Below are positions 12,482 through 26,014 of a stretch of DNA of 64,000 nucleotides, piece after piece. Every line of letters starts with the position of its first letter. Position 1 is the first letter of the stretch. Source of the stretch: Cercis canadensis (taxonomy: Eukaryota; Streptophyta; Magnoliopsida; Fabales; Fabaceae); assembly GCA_003255065.1 (NCBI GenBank), contig QAOA01004497.1:82001-146000 (forward strand), given 5' to 3'. Under the pieces are notes generated by a model, which searched no databases, was not told where the DNA came from, and saw only the letters and a list, made by a program, of their open reading frames with translations. Made by a program: the position numbers and the translations under genes.

Positions 12482-15239
12482 GTCAATATGTGCCTTATCT
12501 TTTGGAGATTTCTTTTAAAGACTCTTAACTCTAGATTTTGTGCTTTCCATATCACTTCCTTTTCCAGTATGTAGTGCAGATACCCTGTAGCAAGTGTAAC
12601 GGTTGAAATTGAATGGTTGGAGATAGATCCTTGGAATTGATATTTTGCAATCATATTGTTTAATAACTTCATGTCTCTAATTTGTTGTTGGTTCCCTAAT
12701 GGACCTCGATAATGAGATAGAAGGCTGTGCAGATGCAATTAAAAGCCCATCAAGTTGAATTTGCTTCATAAAGTGGTGACTCATTTGAAAGTGGAAGCAC
12801 GTAGAGAAGACCATGTTGATCACTTTATTAAAGGGAGTACTGTGGCAGCACTTGAGTTGGGAAGGCATAAAAGCACTAGTTAGCTTTTACGAATGAAACC
12901 CACAAGCCACAACTATGAGATTCAATTCAATCCCCATTCACCAGGCATAGAAGGCATGGAATATATCAGCATCTATTAAGCAACTTAGGTGATTAGAAAT
13001 TGACTAAGGTTAGAGTTAACTGAAGGGTGCTGAAAGAAGATCAATAAGCCTATGATATGATTCCAAAGTACAATATTTCTGTTTTCTGAGATCATCTCCC
13101 AATTCTTCCAGTTTGGTGGCTTTCAAATTTTCAATCACTGCCTACAGGCTACAACCTACCTCCAGGATCCAATACCATTACACCGCTGTTTTGGTTGGTT
13201 GGGAGGGAAATGCCACAACACTTTTACGTGACTCTGTTGAAACTTTGAAATGCCGACTCAAATTTATTTCAGACCATTTCATCAGTAGCAAAGGACATAG
13301 AATAATTATTTCTCATTAAATATTCTAAGATTAATGTGCATGTCAATTCGATCTTACTAGTATTTCCACTTCTTTATCATACATTGAACTTGGACAATTG
13401 TCATATAACAAAGTGGGGTAAAAGAGCAATACAATGGAAAATGAGAATAAAAGGCTAGCTGCTATGCCTGAGTGCTTTTCCTCTCGCATGAATATGAATT
13501 AATTTACATATTCTTTTGAACAAATATACATATTTAGTGAATCTAATCATTTTTTTTTATGTATACAACTTTTTAAGAAATGTTACCTTGCAAATCTATT
13601 AAACTAATTTATAAAATAAGTATATCTTAACTGATAAAAGTTGCCACTTGATTGATCAGCATATGAGTCTTTTTCGCCAAGTAACTGAATTTCATGGCTA
13701 TATTTGCAGCTAAGGAAGGAGATATTATTCTCTTTTTAGTTCCCACATGACATGAATATAATTTTCATTTTATCTTAAAAAACCTTTTCTTTTCTCAATA
13801 ATTTATTTGTCATTTAATCCAACTACCTTTCATTGAATAGGGACTTGATTGAGAAGCAATACCAACTTAACCAAGCATATTAATATAATATATTTTTTTT
13901 TCTTTCCCAAAGGTATTCAGTAATTAGTTTGTCGTAATTTTCACACTTCTTCACAAGTTTTATGTAATCTTAGATTATAAAATTGAATTGTGATATTTGA
14001 TATGTTAAAAATTCAAAGTTACACATTATAATTCAATATCTCCAGAATTGCTAGGAATATAAAATTACTCTTTTTTTTTTTTTTTACCTAAATTACTCTC
14101 TTTGCTATATTAAACAAGTGTATTATATATTTCATGATATGTATACGACATACTAAACACCTCTAATAATATTATATATTCATCTATGCAAAAAAAGACG
14201 CCACGAGATTCTCATTTTAATATTTTCTATCGATAATTATTTTGCCTCTTAGCTTTTATCAACTCTGTTCCCTCCACGTGGTACGGGGAGATTTTATAAT
14301 GACAAGGAGGCATAAGAATGATTATCAGATTCATCGAAATGATTTAGTATTCGAATTGAATATTCCAGGCGCAGAAAATAACGACATGATTCCTTAATTG
14401 CCATTGAATATTCTTCGTAGATCGCGACTTCATCTTGTTACTCACGATTCAGCCATTAAGGTCAGCATTACTGAAATGACCCATGAACCCTCCTCAAGTT
14501 CATTAAGCACCACTCAAGATCAAAGTCGTTCTGGTATAAAGGTTCCCTCGGTCAATCAACTATATATGAAAGTTATTTTTTCTCCAATGCTCTACTAAAT
14601 GACCAAAAAACCGTAAAAACAAAATGATAAAAAATAAAAACACTAACGTCTATTTATTTTTCTCCAATACTCTTCAAGAAGCATATATCATATTTGTTAT
14701 AAGGAAGAGTAACATATATTCTCCTATCTTAGAAGGAGAGTACATGAATAATCTATGAGTCTATGACTTATCATCCAATGAACAAAAGTCTAAAGACTCT
14801 GAAGTCTAAACAACTCTTACTATGAATAAAATTCCAATGATATTTGATAAAAGAAAAACAGACAAATAGATAAGCTCCAATGATCTCAACCTATATTCTG
14901 TACAAACAAATGACATCACAAAACAACTAAAATCAGATGAATCCCTTCAAATAACAGCCAGATCAGTCTGTCATGTTTATCTGAACTCTACACTAAGAGG
15001 GCAATAGAAGGAAAAAGAAAAATTCTTATTGCTACTTTCGGTGCTCTAGCCCAATAGATATATAGCCATGTAACAAAAGCAAAGGAAGGTATAACACTGT
15101 AGGTTTCGCTGCCATGGAGAGTTAAAAAGACTTCCAAATATGCAAGTGCTCCACAGTAATCAGAGATGAGCAGATAAGTGTTAGGATACATTAGTCATTT
15201 ACACATACAGCAAAATTCTATATAGAAAAAGAATCTTTT
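12482..15239. other. Intergenic region between NOP10 and the NRT2.5 locus
   Basis: The first few hundred bases should hold the NOP10 3' UTR. Several short ORFs of 60-120 codons occur on both strands (for example 13113-13319 and 12376-12738), but none has recognisable motifs or joins to neighbouring exons. The rest is AT-rich with poly-T/A runs, and I see no element boundary. Confidence 0.5.
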
Positions 15240-15897
15240 ACCAAGTCAATATATGCCGTTTCTTCAGTTTCTTTGTTGTGGGGAGTTCTCCAAAGTCAAT
15301 GGATGATGATACAACTTGTTTGCTAGGATCTCTTTGCTTGGCAGAGACAGCTTCATTCAAAATCCAGCAAGTAAAAGTCAAATTTGGAACTTACTTGTTG
15401 CCAACTACTTCTTTTCTTTGTCTTTCATTTAAAAGCTGTTCACTCTTCCACATCTGAAACTCAAGTAAAATCAATGAGACTCGGCGTCAGGAGGGAAGCT
15501 TGAAAATTCAACTGTGCCTTTCTTGCCAATGAAAAGTCATCTGGTACGGACACTATTCTCCAAGTCGCAGTTTTAGAACCAATGAATTGGAGAAAGTTTC
15601 TTTGTCTGGTAAGCCTGAAAAGTCAAAAATAGCTATCGTAATATCATTACTTAGCTATCCGCTGTAATTTGAGTAAAAAGTATCACATCTTCCTTATAAA
15701 GAAATATCCTAGTTTCTGAAAAAACAAATCCACAAAATGTTTGCAACTAAGAGAGACCTTAGCTTTGGCACCTTATAAATTCCGCCAATCACATTAATCA
15801 AGTTCCCTTTTCTGCAAGAAAGGGTTGAGTGGCCTAGTTTTGTTGATGCATTAACTGTCTCAGAGTGAGGGGTCTTACCATCTTCATATTTCTCCAA
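15240..15897 (-). pseudogene. Decayed remnant of an unidentified host gene in the NRT2.5 upstream region
   Basis: Separate minus-strand stretches read like real protein but do not join into one ORF. At 15897-15772 there is an open segment containing EKYEDGKTP and NLINVIGGIYK, followed by a GT. Around 15615-15485 are segments resembling TWRIVSVPDDF and KGTVEFSSFPPDAESH, which lie in different frames, so at least one or two indels are present. At about 15455-15395 there is WKSEQLLNERQRKEVVGNK. Further on, at about 15365-15240, is a basic tail with SIDFGELPTTKKLKKRH before a stop. Composition and conserved-looking wording suggest an old gene fragment. I cannot name the family. It could instead be a live gene with sequence errors. 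Confidence 0.35.
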
Positions 15898-15936
15898 ATC
15901 AAGATTAACCCTTCTTGTTTAGGCCAATTCAATCAA

Positions 15937-18232
15937 ATGGCAAGTATGGAAATCTCAGGTTCTGCCATTGAATCTCAGGAACCAAAATTTGCTCTTCCTG
16001 TGGATTCTGAACACAAGGCCACTGAATTTAGATTATTCTCAGTGGCTAAGCCCCACATGCGGGCATTTCATCTATCTTGGATCTCCTTCTTTTCATGCTT
16101 TGTGTCCAGTTTTGCAGCACCACCCCTCGTTCCCATCATTCGTGATAACCTCAACCTCACAGCCACTGACATTGGTAATGCTGGGGTTGCATCAGTTTCT
16201 GGTGCAGTTTTTGCTCGAATTGCAATGGGGACTGCCTGTGACTTAATTGGACCCCGTCTTGCTTCTGCCTCTCTCATCCTCCTCACTGCACCTGCAGTCT
16301 ATTTCACTTCCATTGCCTCATCTGCCACCTCCTTCCTCCTAGTACGCTTTTTCACAGGCTTCTCCTTAGCTACCTTTGTCTCAACTCAATTCTGGATGAG
16401 CTCTATGTTTTCTACTCCAGTAGTTGGTTCAGCCAATGGAGTTGCAGGTGGATGGGGCAACCTTGGAGGAGGAGCCACACAACTCATTATGCCCCTTGTA
16501 TTTGGCCTTATCCGTGATATTGGTGCTGCCGAATTCACGGCATGGCGAATTGCATTTTTCGTTCCTGCATTGTTTCAAATGTCAACTGCATTTACCATAT
16601 TACTATTTGGCCAGGATATGCCAGATGGGAACTTCCATGGCTTGAAGAAATCAGGGGAAAAGCCAAAAGACGATTTCTCACGAGTGCTGTATAATGGGAT
16701 CACGAATTACAGAGGGTGGATTCTGGCATTGACTTATGGGTATTGCTTTGGGGTAGAGCTGACTGTGGACAACATAATAGCTGAATACTTCTATGATAGA
16801 TTTGATCTAAAACTCCACACAGCAGGAATAATTGCTGCAAGTTTTGGATTAGCCAATGTTGTTTCTCGACCTGCAGGGGGAATTATATCAGATGCAATGG
16901 CAAAGAAGTTTGGAATGAGAGGTAGGCTATGGGCCTTATGGCTGTGCCAAACCTTGGGAGGTGTGTTCTGTGTAATCCTTGGCTTGGTGGGATCTTTAAG
17001 TGTATCTATCATTGTAATGATCATATTCTCAATGTTTGTCCAAGCTGCATGTGGGCTGACATTTGGGGTGGTTCCTTTTGTCTCAAGAAGGTATGTTTTT
17101 CTGCCAATTTTTCAATCGATTAAAACATTATCATAAGCCTTACATTCTTAAACAAAAAATATAGTTGTCCATTTGTATCTATGAACATAGAAGCATTGTC
17201 AAGAGTTTCATGTTTAACAATAATGTGCAAACAGTCTATAGCACATTTTTTAAATTCCAAATTTCCATTACAAGTTTCATATTCAGTAGTTAAATCAATT
17301 GTGAGATTCACCCAAAAAGATAAAAACAAATGAAAATTTTAACCTAGTAATTTAATATGTTAGGAACCATCATATCAAACATTACAAATTGAGAAAAAAT
17401 GGATGAGAAAATAACATGTTATGTGAAGTTATCCTTACCTCTTGGAGATGCTAACAGGTCAAAGGCTCTTCTCCTACAGCCTCCCTTGTCAACGTGCATG
17501 CACAATCACAGACACATCCACATACTTAAACACAGATACAAATACAGAAGGCGATCAAGTTTCTTTATAAAAGACAGAATTATATTAACAAATTGCATAG
17601 CACTATTTGTGGCTAATTCTAATAATTCGAATTCATATATACTTCTTCAGGTCATTGGGAGTCATATCTGGAATGACAGGAGGCGGAGGCAATGTGGGTG
17701 CAGTTTTGACCCAACTAATTTTCTTCAAAGGATCCAAATTTTCAAAAGAAAGAGGAATAACCTTAATGGGTGTCATNAGACAGAATTATATTAACAAATT
17801 GCATAGCACTATTTGTGGTTAATTCTAATAATTCGAATTCATATATACTTCTTCAGGTCATTGGGAGTCATATCTGGAATGACAGGAGGCGGAGGCAATG
17901 TGGGTGCAGTTTTGACCCAACTAATTTTCTTCAAAGGATCCAAATTTTCAAAAGAAAGAGGAATAACCTTAATGGGTGTCATGATCATAATCTGCACCCT
18001 CCCAATATGTTTAATCAACTTTCCACAATGGGGTGGGATGTTCTGTGGTCCATCATCTAAAAAGATTTACACAGAAGAAGACTACTACTTGTCTGAGTGG
18101 AACTCCAAGGAGCAGGAGAAGGGCTCACATCATGCAAGCCTCAAATTTGCTGATAACAGCAGAAGTGAAAGAGGCAGAAGAGAGAACATTGCAACCAGGC
18201 CTTCTGAGGAAGCCACAACACCACATGTTTGA
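15937..18232 (+). CDS. NRT2.5: High-affinity nitrate transporter, NRT2.5 type
   Basis: Plasma-membrane nitrate/proton symporter of the major facilitator superfamily (NNP family), which usually works with NRT3/NAR2. Exon 1 is 15937-17090; exon 2 is 17857-18232 in this assembly. The joint (tca aga ag|g tca) gives SRRSLG, and the product has 509 residues, the usual size. I chose the ATG at 15937 (MASMEIS) over the upstream in-frame codon at 15865 because the family N-terminus is short. FALPVD followed by [18 protein letters not shown] matches NRT2.5 more closely than NRT2.1. Visible motifs are the MFS G-x3-D-x2-G-x-R ([10 protein letters not shown]), the first nitrate signature [12 protein letters not shown] near residue 172, and the second [12 protein letters not shown] in exon 2. 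The last cytosolic tail is rich in Glu, Lys and Ser. A 205 bp piece holding the exon 2 start is duplicated around the N at 17777, so the apparent intron is too long; see findings. TATAAA occurs at 15695 and 15774. Confidence 0.95.
17572..17982. repeat. 205 bp direct duplication flanking an N (likely assembly artefact)
   Basis: 17572-17776 and 17778-17982 are identical except for one c/t difference and are separated only by the N at 17777. The copy includes the 3' end of the NRT2.5 intron and the first 126 bases of exon 2. This is the pattern of two overlapping contig ends placed side by side instead of merged. Confidence 0.9.
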
Positions 18233-21180
18233 TTGCTCATTACAACTCTTGAACATGTAAACCCTGCCACACAAAGCCCCTCCCCATGAGCCATGGCCCT
18301 GAAGTTTGTGATATTTATGTCTCTTTATATATTTTCTGCACAATAAAGTTTTCATTATGACGTCAAATGGTTGGAAGCCTATGTACAGGGTGAATGTCTC
18401 ATTGTTCCTTTGGTCCAGGTCCAGAAGGTTTGTGAAAGATTGCATAATCTGTCATACATCGTTTGTAATTAGCAATAGTTTCACTCTTGTGAAATATCAA
18501 GGTTTGAGCTTCAAGCACAATTGTTGGTACTGCATACTTATTGCATGAAAAACAAAATTGACACCAGTATAAAGTGGCATTGGTTTGCTTATGAACTTGG
18601 ATGAACATCACAGCATCCAATCCAGATTTCAATTATCTATGAACTAATATGACTTGGATCAGTACCATGTTTAACCAAAATTCCCTAATAATTTGCACTC
18701 TATTCATCAGTAGGATGTTGTTTTTCAGTTTCAATTTTCAAACATTTACTAAATTCAACTTCAATCAGATAAGCAATCTATCTATGAAAAAGAAAATGAA
18801 AGCAAGTACACAGTCACAATCTCATCCAACCAAACAACATGTGAATTATGAGTTATGAAAGTTTCCTTTTCGATCAACAGAACACAACTGATGATGTAGT
18901 TCCAAAAACAAAAAAAAAAAAACACAAGTGGAAATAGGCAAAAGGNAAAAAAAAAACACTAGTGGAAATAGGCAAAAGGAAATTCTAACACAGAAAACAT
19001 ACCAACAACACAAGTTACACAACCATTGCCTTTCTCAAGTTACATGCACCAAAAGCAGTATCAAGAACAGAAGCAATAATGGCGGTAAATTCAACAGAAA
19101 TTGATAGTTCTTACATAGTTTAACTAAAAATATGACTAATACACATAGTCAGCATTGCGTGTCATCTATCTTTAAAAATATTTTGTTTAGAAATCATCCC
19201 GAAAATCCTTTACATTTGCAACATTATGGTTTAAAAGCTTTTGTGACCTCATTAAAAAAAAAAAAAAAAAGCTTTTGTAACNAAAAAAAAAAAAAAAAAA
19301 AAAAGCTTTTGTAACCTTTATGTATGTCTCTTTCTTAAATTTACGCTATTGGCAAGTGGCAACAAAACAAATGAACACATCATAGTGGTAGTAGAAGTTT
19401 TTTTCAAGTCAATTAAAAGTAAAGCATGAATGATATAGCTATGTGAAATTCTTTGATCTTTCTTTACCCTTTTGATCTTTTTCTATGGAGTTGTGACCCT
19501 TTTACACAGACACCAAAAAGCTATGAACCTGAATTTGCTCTGCTATCACAAAATTTCATGGTTGCAACTTGCAAGTGCAACAGTGAAATCAGATTCATGC
19601 TCTAATAACAGCGCCACAATCATGACAAAGTGTAGTTTTAACTTTTAAGCAAAAGCAAGAAAGCAGACAAACTCAAACGGCCGTTAAAGAGTTCTCATTT
19701 ATTTATTTATGGTTGAATAGTACAAACTTTGGCTGTTTTAATCTCATAAAACATACGAGGCAATTTAAGTTGTAGTTCATGGTTCTAAACCTTAAATGGA
19801 ACAAAATGATTAAAAGAATTGATGGTTCAGACTAATCAAATCTAATTCAGAGTCATTCATTAACATTTTGTCACATTAGAGTTTAAACTCAAAACTTAAG
19901 AAGTAGGCACGCCTTAAAATATGTTGGACAAAAAGTTAGTTTGCAAAAATTAAATGGATTAGAATAACTGTTAGAATAAAGTTATTGATTCTTTTTAAAA
20001 GGTTGTGTTTGTTTAATTTAAAATTAACATATATTTTTTTATACAGACACAATGGTGTTTATTTGCAGAGGTATATATTTTTATACAGACACAATGGTAT
20101 TTGTTTGTAAATCCATGTTTTTCTATATAAACATAATGATTCAATTCACTTATTATAAATAAGTGGTAATCCAAAATGATTTTATAACTAATACTCTCAT
20201 TTCATATTTTCCTAAAATCATTCAGAATAGTTCTCAGAGGAGAGAACGATATAAATTGCTGAATATTGTTTTCTAGGTGCTTAGATAAATCCTAGAGACG
20301 TATTTGTCAAATCTCTACAGCAACTAGTGAGGGCAAATAACGTCTTAAGGATAATGTCCTATCACATTCTGAGCATATAGATTTCTATCTTTCCGTCTTC
20401 TACCCTCATTTTGTTTATCAAAACATGGTACATGATCATCTTACCACAAGACAAAGGTAATTTATTTATTAAATAAGTGTAAAACGACATATTGTTACAT
20501 TGTCTGTTAGAACGTGTTTTAAAATCAGACATATTGAGTTTGCTGTATAAAAGACATAAAGAAAGATCGAATTAAGAATTCTTACTGATTAGCAGAGAAA
20601 GGACATAGTAGTTTTAAACAATTTTCATTTTCTTGAGCAAGTGTGAGACTGATGTAAGAATTTTATAGTAGCACATTACCAGCACAGTATGGGAGGGGAA
20701 ATAAAGAAACCCTTTGGCACCTCACTCTGTGGGGTTGTCTGTGATCACCTAAGTTGGTCCAACAAGACACAGAGTCCATCTTACATCAGTTCCATGAACA
20801 CATCTGCAGTTTTTGATGGCACAGACAAAAAGGTCATTTGAGCTATTTGAACCTTAAAAGCATTTGCTCTACTTTCAATCTCTTCTGTCCTAGAATGGAA
20901 GGAAGGAACATGCCTCCCACAACCCTATTCTGCCCTTCCCACTATCCTACTTTTAGCATTCTTTGTTCTTTTTTAAGAGAAAAACTTCCTTTCTCTCTCC
21001 TCAAGAGCAGACAAAAAGAGTATAAAGGACAAACCCAAAACAGTTTTTCTCTCTTAACACTAAACTACTAAATTCAGTACATTACTGGGAGAAAAAGAAA
21101 TAAAATATTACACTATCACCTTCCCAAAGTTAAAAAAATTTGTAGAAGGGAAGCCTAATTCCACACTAAAGTTCACATCT
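18233..21180. other. Intergenic region between the convergent NRT2.5 and polygalacturonase genes
   Basis: This holds the two 3' UTRs; a likely polyadenylation region for NRT2.5 is near 18300-18360 (aataaa at 18341). Two further single-N joins (18946 and 19282) have short duplicated sequence on both sides. A partial 45 bp tandem repeat around the phrase atacagacacaatggt lies at 20030-20112. No gene is seen. Confidence 0.6.
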
Positions 21181-23638
21181 TTAGTAGCATACACTATGAT
21201 CATGTGACCTTGCTATTCTCTTGAATGAACCACCACCACTTCTTAAGCAATAATCAATGCTTGAAGGTAGCAAGGGGCCTGTTGATTTCCCATAAGAGTT
21301 CCAACATAAAGCTTGTTGAAAACCTCTACGGTTGAGAGAGGGACTGAGCTGGATATCAGTGAGATCAACATCAGTGCAGGGTATGGAGTTGCTGCAAGCT
21401 AGATGGATAGGCTGCACTGCATAAGTCCCACTAATTTGATCAAAGTTAACACCCGAAATCGCCACGGTTCTTGTCTGGTTCTTGCAGATATGCTTGTCAC
21501 AGTAATATTGGTCTATCGATATTGGAACCTTCACATCATACACTTGGATTCTGGAAAATGACACATTCTTAACCATTCCAATGCCCCCCTAATTGACCAA
21601 GAGAATTCTATTAGTACAAAGAAAAAACTATCTTAACTATAACCAGAATTAATTAGAACAAGTATTTCGTTCAATACCTGCCATGTTTTGATCCTTACAC
21701 CATATAGAGTGTTCTGCATCGCAATATCCTCAATGATGATGTTGGAGACACATGCTACACTACTATCTTTCCCTAATCCTCCCAAGCTATGATCAGTAAA
21801 TTCAAAACAATGATATTGATAAGTGATTTGCTCAGTAGTATTAATGAGGGTTTAAATTTTCACTAGCTAGGCCATAAATAAATAAATATTTTTTTTTTAC
21901 CTTATACCATGGCCAGGGCCACAATTAATATTGTGAACATGCACATTAGAGCAACCAGTTTGGATGGATACACAGTCATCTCCTGTTAACGTACAAAAAT
22001 AAAAAAAAAAGTATTCAATATTTTAAGATTCAGATATAGAAAGTATAGATTACTGTATATATATGCATTATGCAGTCTGGTTTAGTTGCACACCTAGCAT
22101 GCCCATAGAGTAGCAAAAATAAAAGCTAGTTCTGTTATTAGTATATTTTTTTAAGCTGCACGTTTCAAAAGTTAGTTGTGGTGACAGTTTACCGTTTAAG
22201 CTTCAATAGGGTCTATCCGTCAATCATTCTTTTTGTCAAAGCAGACATATTTTTTGCTTAACAAACTCTGAAAGTGTGTAATGCACCACATAGGCCCTAT
22301 TAATTATTAACCAAGATTCCACTTTTCAGGTAGGAGTGGAATGTGCAGTAACTTAAAATGAAATTCAATGGCTCACCACTTCCAATATGAGAATGTTGAA
22401 TCTCCACGTCCTGTGTATTCTGCAGGTGAATGCCATCAGTGTTTGGGCTGTTCTCTGGGGAAGAAATTGTTATGTTATTGACTTTAATTCCCTTTGAACT
22501 GTCAAATTTTAGATGGCATTGAGGACTGTTAATGATTCTGATATCGCGAACAGTTATATCACTGCTGGAGTAGAATCTTATAGCCTGCATGTGGAAGTGT
22601 CCAACAAATTAGTTAGAAACACTAATCTCACAACAATATACACAAATTTGTTGGGGGGAGAAAGGAAATCTTACGGTTGGTTTGATGTCTGGAATGTGCT
22701 TAGAATTTCTCTTCTGCGCGAATTCATGAAAAAGAAAGTCAGTTTCTGTTAGAATTTTCCAGTAAGTTTTTTCATGGGAAACTAAATATCATTTTTGTGA
22801 ATTTCACCTGCATATAATAAACTTGTGAAGTGCTCCACCAGTTAGAGCCTTGGCCATTGACAGTGCCTGAGCCTTTGATGGTGAAGTTGTGAACCCATTT
22901 GAAATTTATCCACTGAAACAAACTGAGTGTTGGCCAGGAATATGCTTCAGGAGGCGCAAATAGAGTTCCATCTATCTGTCAAAATTCAATTTGCAATATA
23001 ATGCAACAGAATATACTTTCTTTCTTTCTTACTTTCAGTTTTTGTAAAATATTACTTATTTAAGCTTCGGTCAGAAAAAAAAAAAAAAAAGAGAAAGCAA
23101 ANAAAAAAAAAAAAAGAAGAGAAAGCAAACCTGAAGAGTAAGGCCAGGCATACAAGGGCCTTGTAAGGTAATGGGCATGATGAAAAACTTGAGTTGTGCT
23201 GGAATTTTCAAAGTAGCACCAGCAACTTTGCAGGCAGCTTTCCATGCTGCAAGAAGTGCCTGGTTTATTAACATTCTCAAGGAAGTTAGAACTTAGAAAA
23301 AAAGGTATCAAAACTCACTTTCTCTCATAATTCATAGCCTTTTTTTGCTTTACCTTTGAGTCATCAAAAAAGCCATCACCCTTGGCTCCAAAAGACAAGA
23401 CATCAAAAGTGCTCATTTGGGTTGGAGGAGAAGCATAAGGAGGAAGAGGAGCTGGTGCATGACTAGGAGAATGCGAGCCTCGAGCATGGCCATTGTTGCC
23501 ATCTTTCTCATGTTTATGAGATTTTGTCTCCTTGGTGTGGTTCTTTCTTGCCTCTACAGAAATTATAGAGAATGTGACAAAGACAATGACCAACAAGAAC
23601 AGGAAAAAGAGAAGAGAACAACTTCTGTTTCTCTTCAT
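21181..23638 (-). CDS. Polygalacturonase (GH28, pectin lyase-like fold), At1g48100/At1g70500 type
   Basis: Secreted or wall-anchored enzyme that hydrolyses homogalacturonan. Seven exons: 23638-23354, 23259-23131, 22975-22808, 22584-22377, 21982-21901, 21786-21678 and 21588-21181. They join in phase to 462 residues. A hydrophobic signal or anchor segment spans about residues 8-30, followed by a His/Lys/Pro-rich linker (about 30-75) and then [12 protein letters not shown]. All GH28 active-site motifs are present: NTDGIHL (N242), GDDCVSIQ (D265, D266), GHGIS (H288) and RIKTWQ (R322-K324). C-terminal cysteines (CDKHIC, CSNSIPC, CWNSYGK) fit the plant clade that includes PGX3 (At1g48100). A single N (23102) lies in a poly-A tract of the intron between 22975 and 23131. 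The gene is complete and intact as read. Confidence 0.95.
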
Positions 23639-24174
23639 TTCTTTAGACCCTTATTTGACTTGAGAATTCTAGGAACTTCAGGTGGTATCGTGCTTTATAC
23701 AGGGAAGTAGTATGGTAGTTATAGACAGTTTATGTAGTGTAAGATATTGCAGAAAGGGTGTTGAATTTCATATAATTTTCGAGCATGCCCTGTTTTAAGA
23801 TTTGTTAATAAACCACTATTTTACAAGAGTAGCCCATTACAGGGACGTGGATAACTAGATGCCCTTCAATACAATATGAAGATTCCCGTCAATTTGAGTT
23901 GGGTTGTGTACTGTGTACTTTCTTTTTTTGTATAATTTTTTAAGATGTTAAACCAAACTCAGTTAAGGTTATTCTTCTCCAATGAATATCTTGGATTCCT
24001 ACTTGCCTCTGACACCAATAATCTCATTATGACGATGATCATCGACTCATTGGCAAAATAACCACACAAGGCATATTACTAACATTATTTCACTCCGTTT
24101 CTCTCTTTTGTTATCACTATATTAAATTAATAAAAAATTCTATTTTTACGACTATTTGTATTCATGTTACTCGC

Positions 24175-24220
<46 letters not shown>

Positions 24221-26014
24221 NTTCTACTGTTTTTTCTGTTTCTCTTCTTTCTTCATAAGTCTACTTTCTCTGTTTTATTATCAACCCATGCATTAAACGA
24301 GATTATAGCTAGTTTCTACTAAACATAAAAACAATGAGCAGGAGCATTCAAAATGAATATGTTTGGAGAAAACAAAGACAGTGACTGTGAAAACAAACTG
24401 AAATATTCCCTTTAGTGGAATTGCTGGACCAGAACTTATCTTATAGTAGGTCACTCTGATATTAAGTTGGGTTATTTCGTTTTCAATGTAATGAAGCAAA
24501 TGCTCTACGTACGATATCACTAGTTAAGCAGTGAATAGTGACTAGAATAAACACAATAAACCTAATCTTTCATATACCATAATTTTCTGTTGTTAATTAA
24601 TGCTGGTCTAATCATGCGAAACTACAACTTCATAATGTAGTTCATTATTCAGGTTAGTGGACGTGGATGAAGCTAGTCATTTTATTTAAAATATAATTTT
24701 TCAACTTAATGGATAGCATAATTTAAGCTTTAACTTCATTGATTACATATGCTGCTGTCGGAATTGATCAAGGATAATAATATGGTTGGTTGGTGTTGTT
24801 TTGTGATCAATGGAAAGACAAAATTACCCTAATTGTACCATTTGATCATCTTATTTTGAGAAGGATAATACAGTCATGGTATTATTATGTCAATTGGATA
24901 AAAGGCATGCAACTCACTCAGCAAATTTAATCAGTAATGGATAACCAGGTCACCGACCTACTAAATAAAGTCCTTATCTTCAACTTGTTCTGACCAGAAA
25001 GTATACACACAAGGTGCAATTGTTATTTATTAATAATACTAAATTCCTAGGTTTATAAGTTACAGACAAATGAGAGTTGGCCACTGAAGCACACACTATT
25101 AAGGTATAATTCTATAATATTTATTTATACTATCCTATGAAAAAGCCGTAAAGTGCCTTCACCTCAAAAACCCATGTCATAGAAGGCAAGCTGAGGACCC
25201 TCTTTGGAATCAAAGGCATTTTTTATGGTTATGCAGAATGAACCCCAACACCAACTGGTTTACTTTAATGGTATTATTATATGGTATATGCATAAACCAG
25301 AAGGTGGTTTACACTTTACACGAATAGAGGATTATAAAACAGGGGATGTTCTAGCATGTAAATGACCTTAAATTGTGCAAGCTACTTTGTATGTGTTTGT
25401 CTTGTTCTTGCACGCGGGTGGGCCGTAAGTGGGCCCAGTCGGTGCCACTCTTGTAAACTGTTACTCTTGTAATGGGGTCTGCAACTGCAACGGAACCAAG
25501 CTGCAAATGCAGTGCTACTTGGAGAAATGGAAGAGTCGTTCGATTGGGGGGTTCAAATTTTCCACAAAAACACGTGTTTGATTCCAGCAAGTTAGTATTA
25601 TCACATAATAAATGACAGATTAATCTAAGGTCATAAAAATAAGTGTGTCTCTTGCACTTTTTTAAGATCAATTTCTTAAATTTCAGGATGGGAAATGAAA
25701 ATATTCACCTGCTGTTGCAGAGAATCAAAAGTCTAATTTGTTAACAAGAGAATGATAAAAAGAAAATGTTAATATATGGCAACTTATTCCAAAAAATTGT
25801 TGAGAGATTGATTACAAATTTTTATGTCTCTACCAGGACATTTGTGATGAAAATTCTTTAAACTTAAGAAGCAAGAAACTTAAGAGAAGATCTAATAATG
25901 ATTTTAATTTATATCTCTAAGAAGTTTACTCGAGTAGTTTGACCTGTATATTATAGTTTAAAAATAAAATTACGCATCTATCATACATTATAACTTAATC
26001 ACTGAAATATTATG
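23639..26014. other. Intergenic region upstream of the polygalacturonase
   Basis: This contains the polygalacturonase promoter (minus strand, adjacent to 23638) and a poly-T run ending in the N at 24221. A GC-richer stretch at about 25390-25560 stands out from the background but has no convincing coding frame. No gene is recognised. Confidence 0.55.

Noticed and set aside
17651-17776. Extra NRT2.5 exon, suggesting exon duplication or alternative splicing
   Set aside because: The copy ends exactly at an N and is part of a 205 bp near-identical overlap, so an assembly artefact is the simpler reading.
25390-25560. GC-richer patch as a possible gene
   Set aside because: The 106-codon minus-strand frame has no motifs and no exon-like boundaries.
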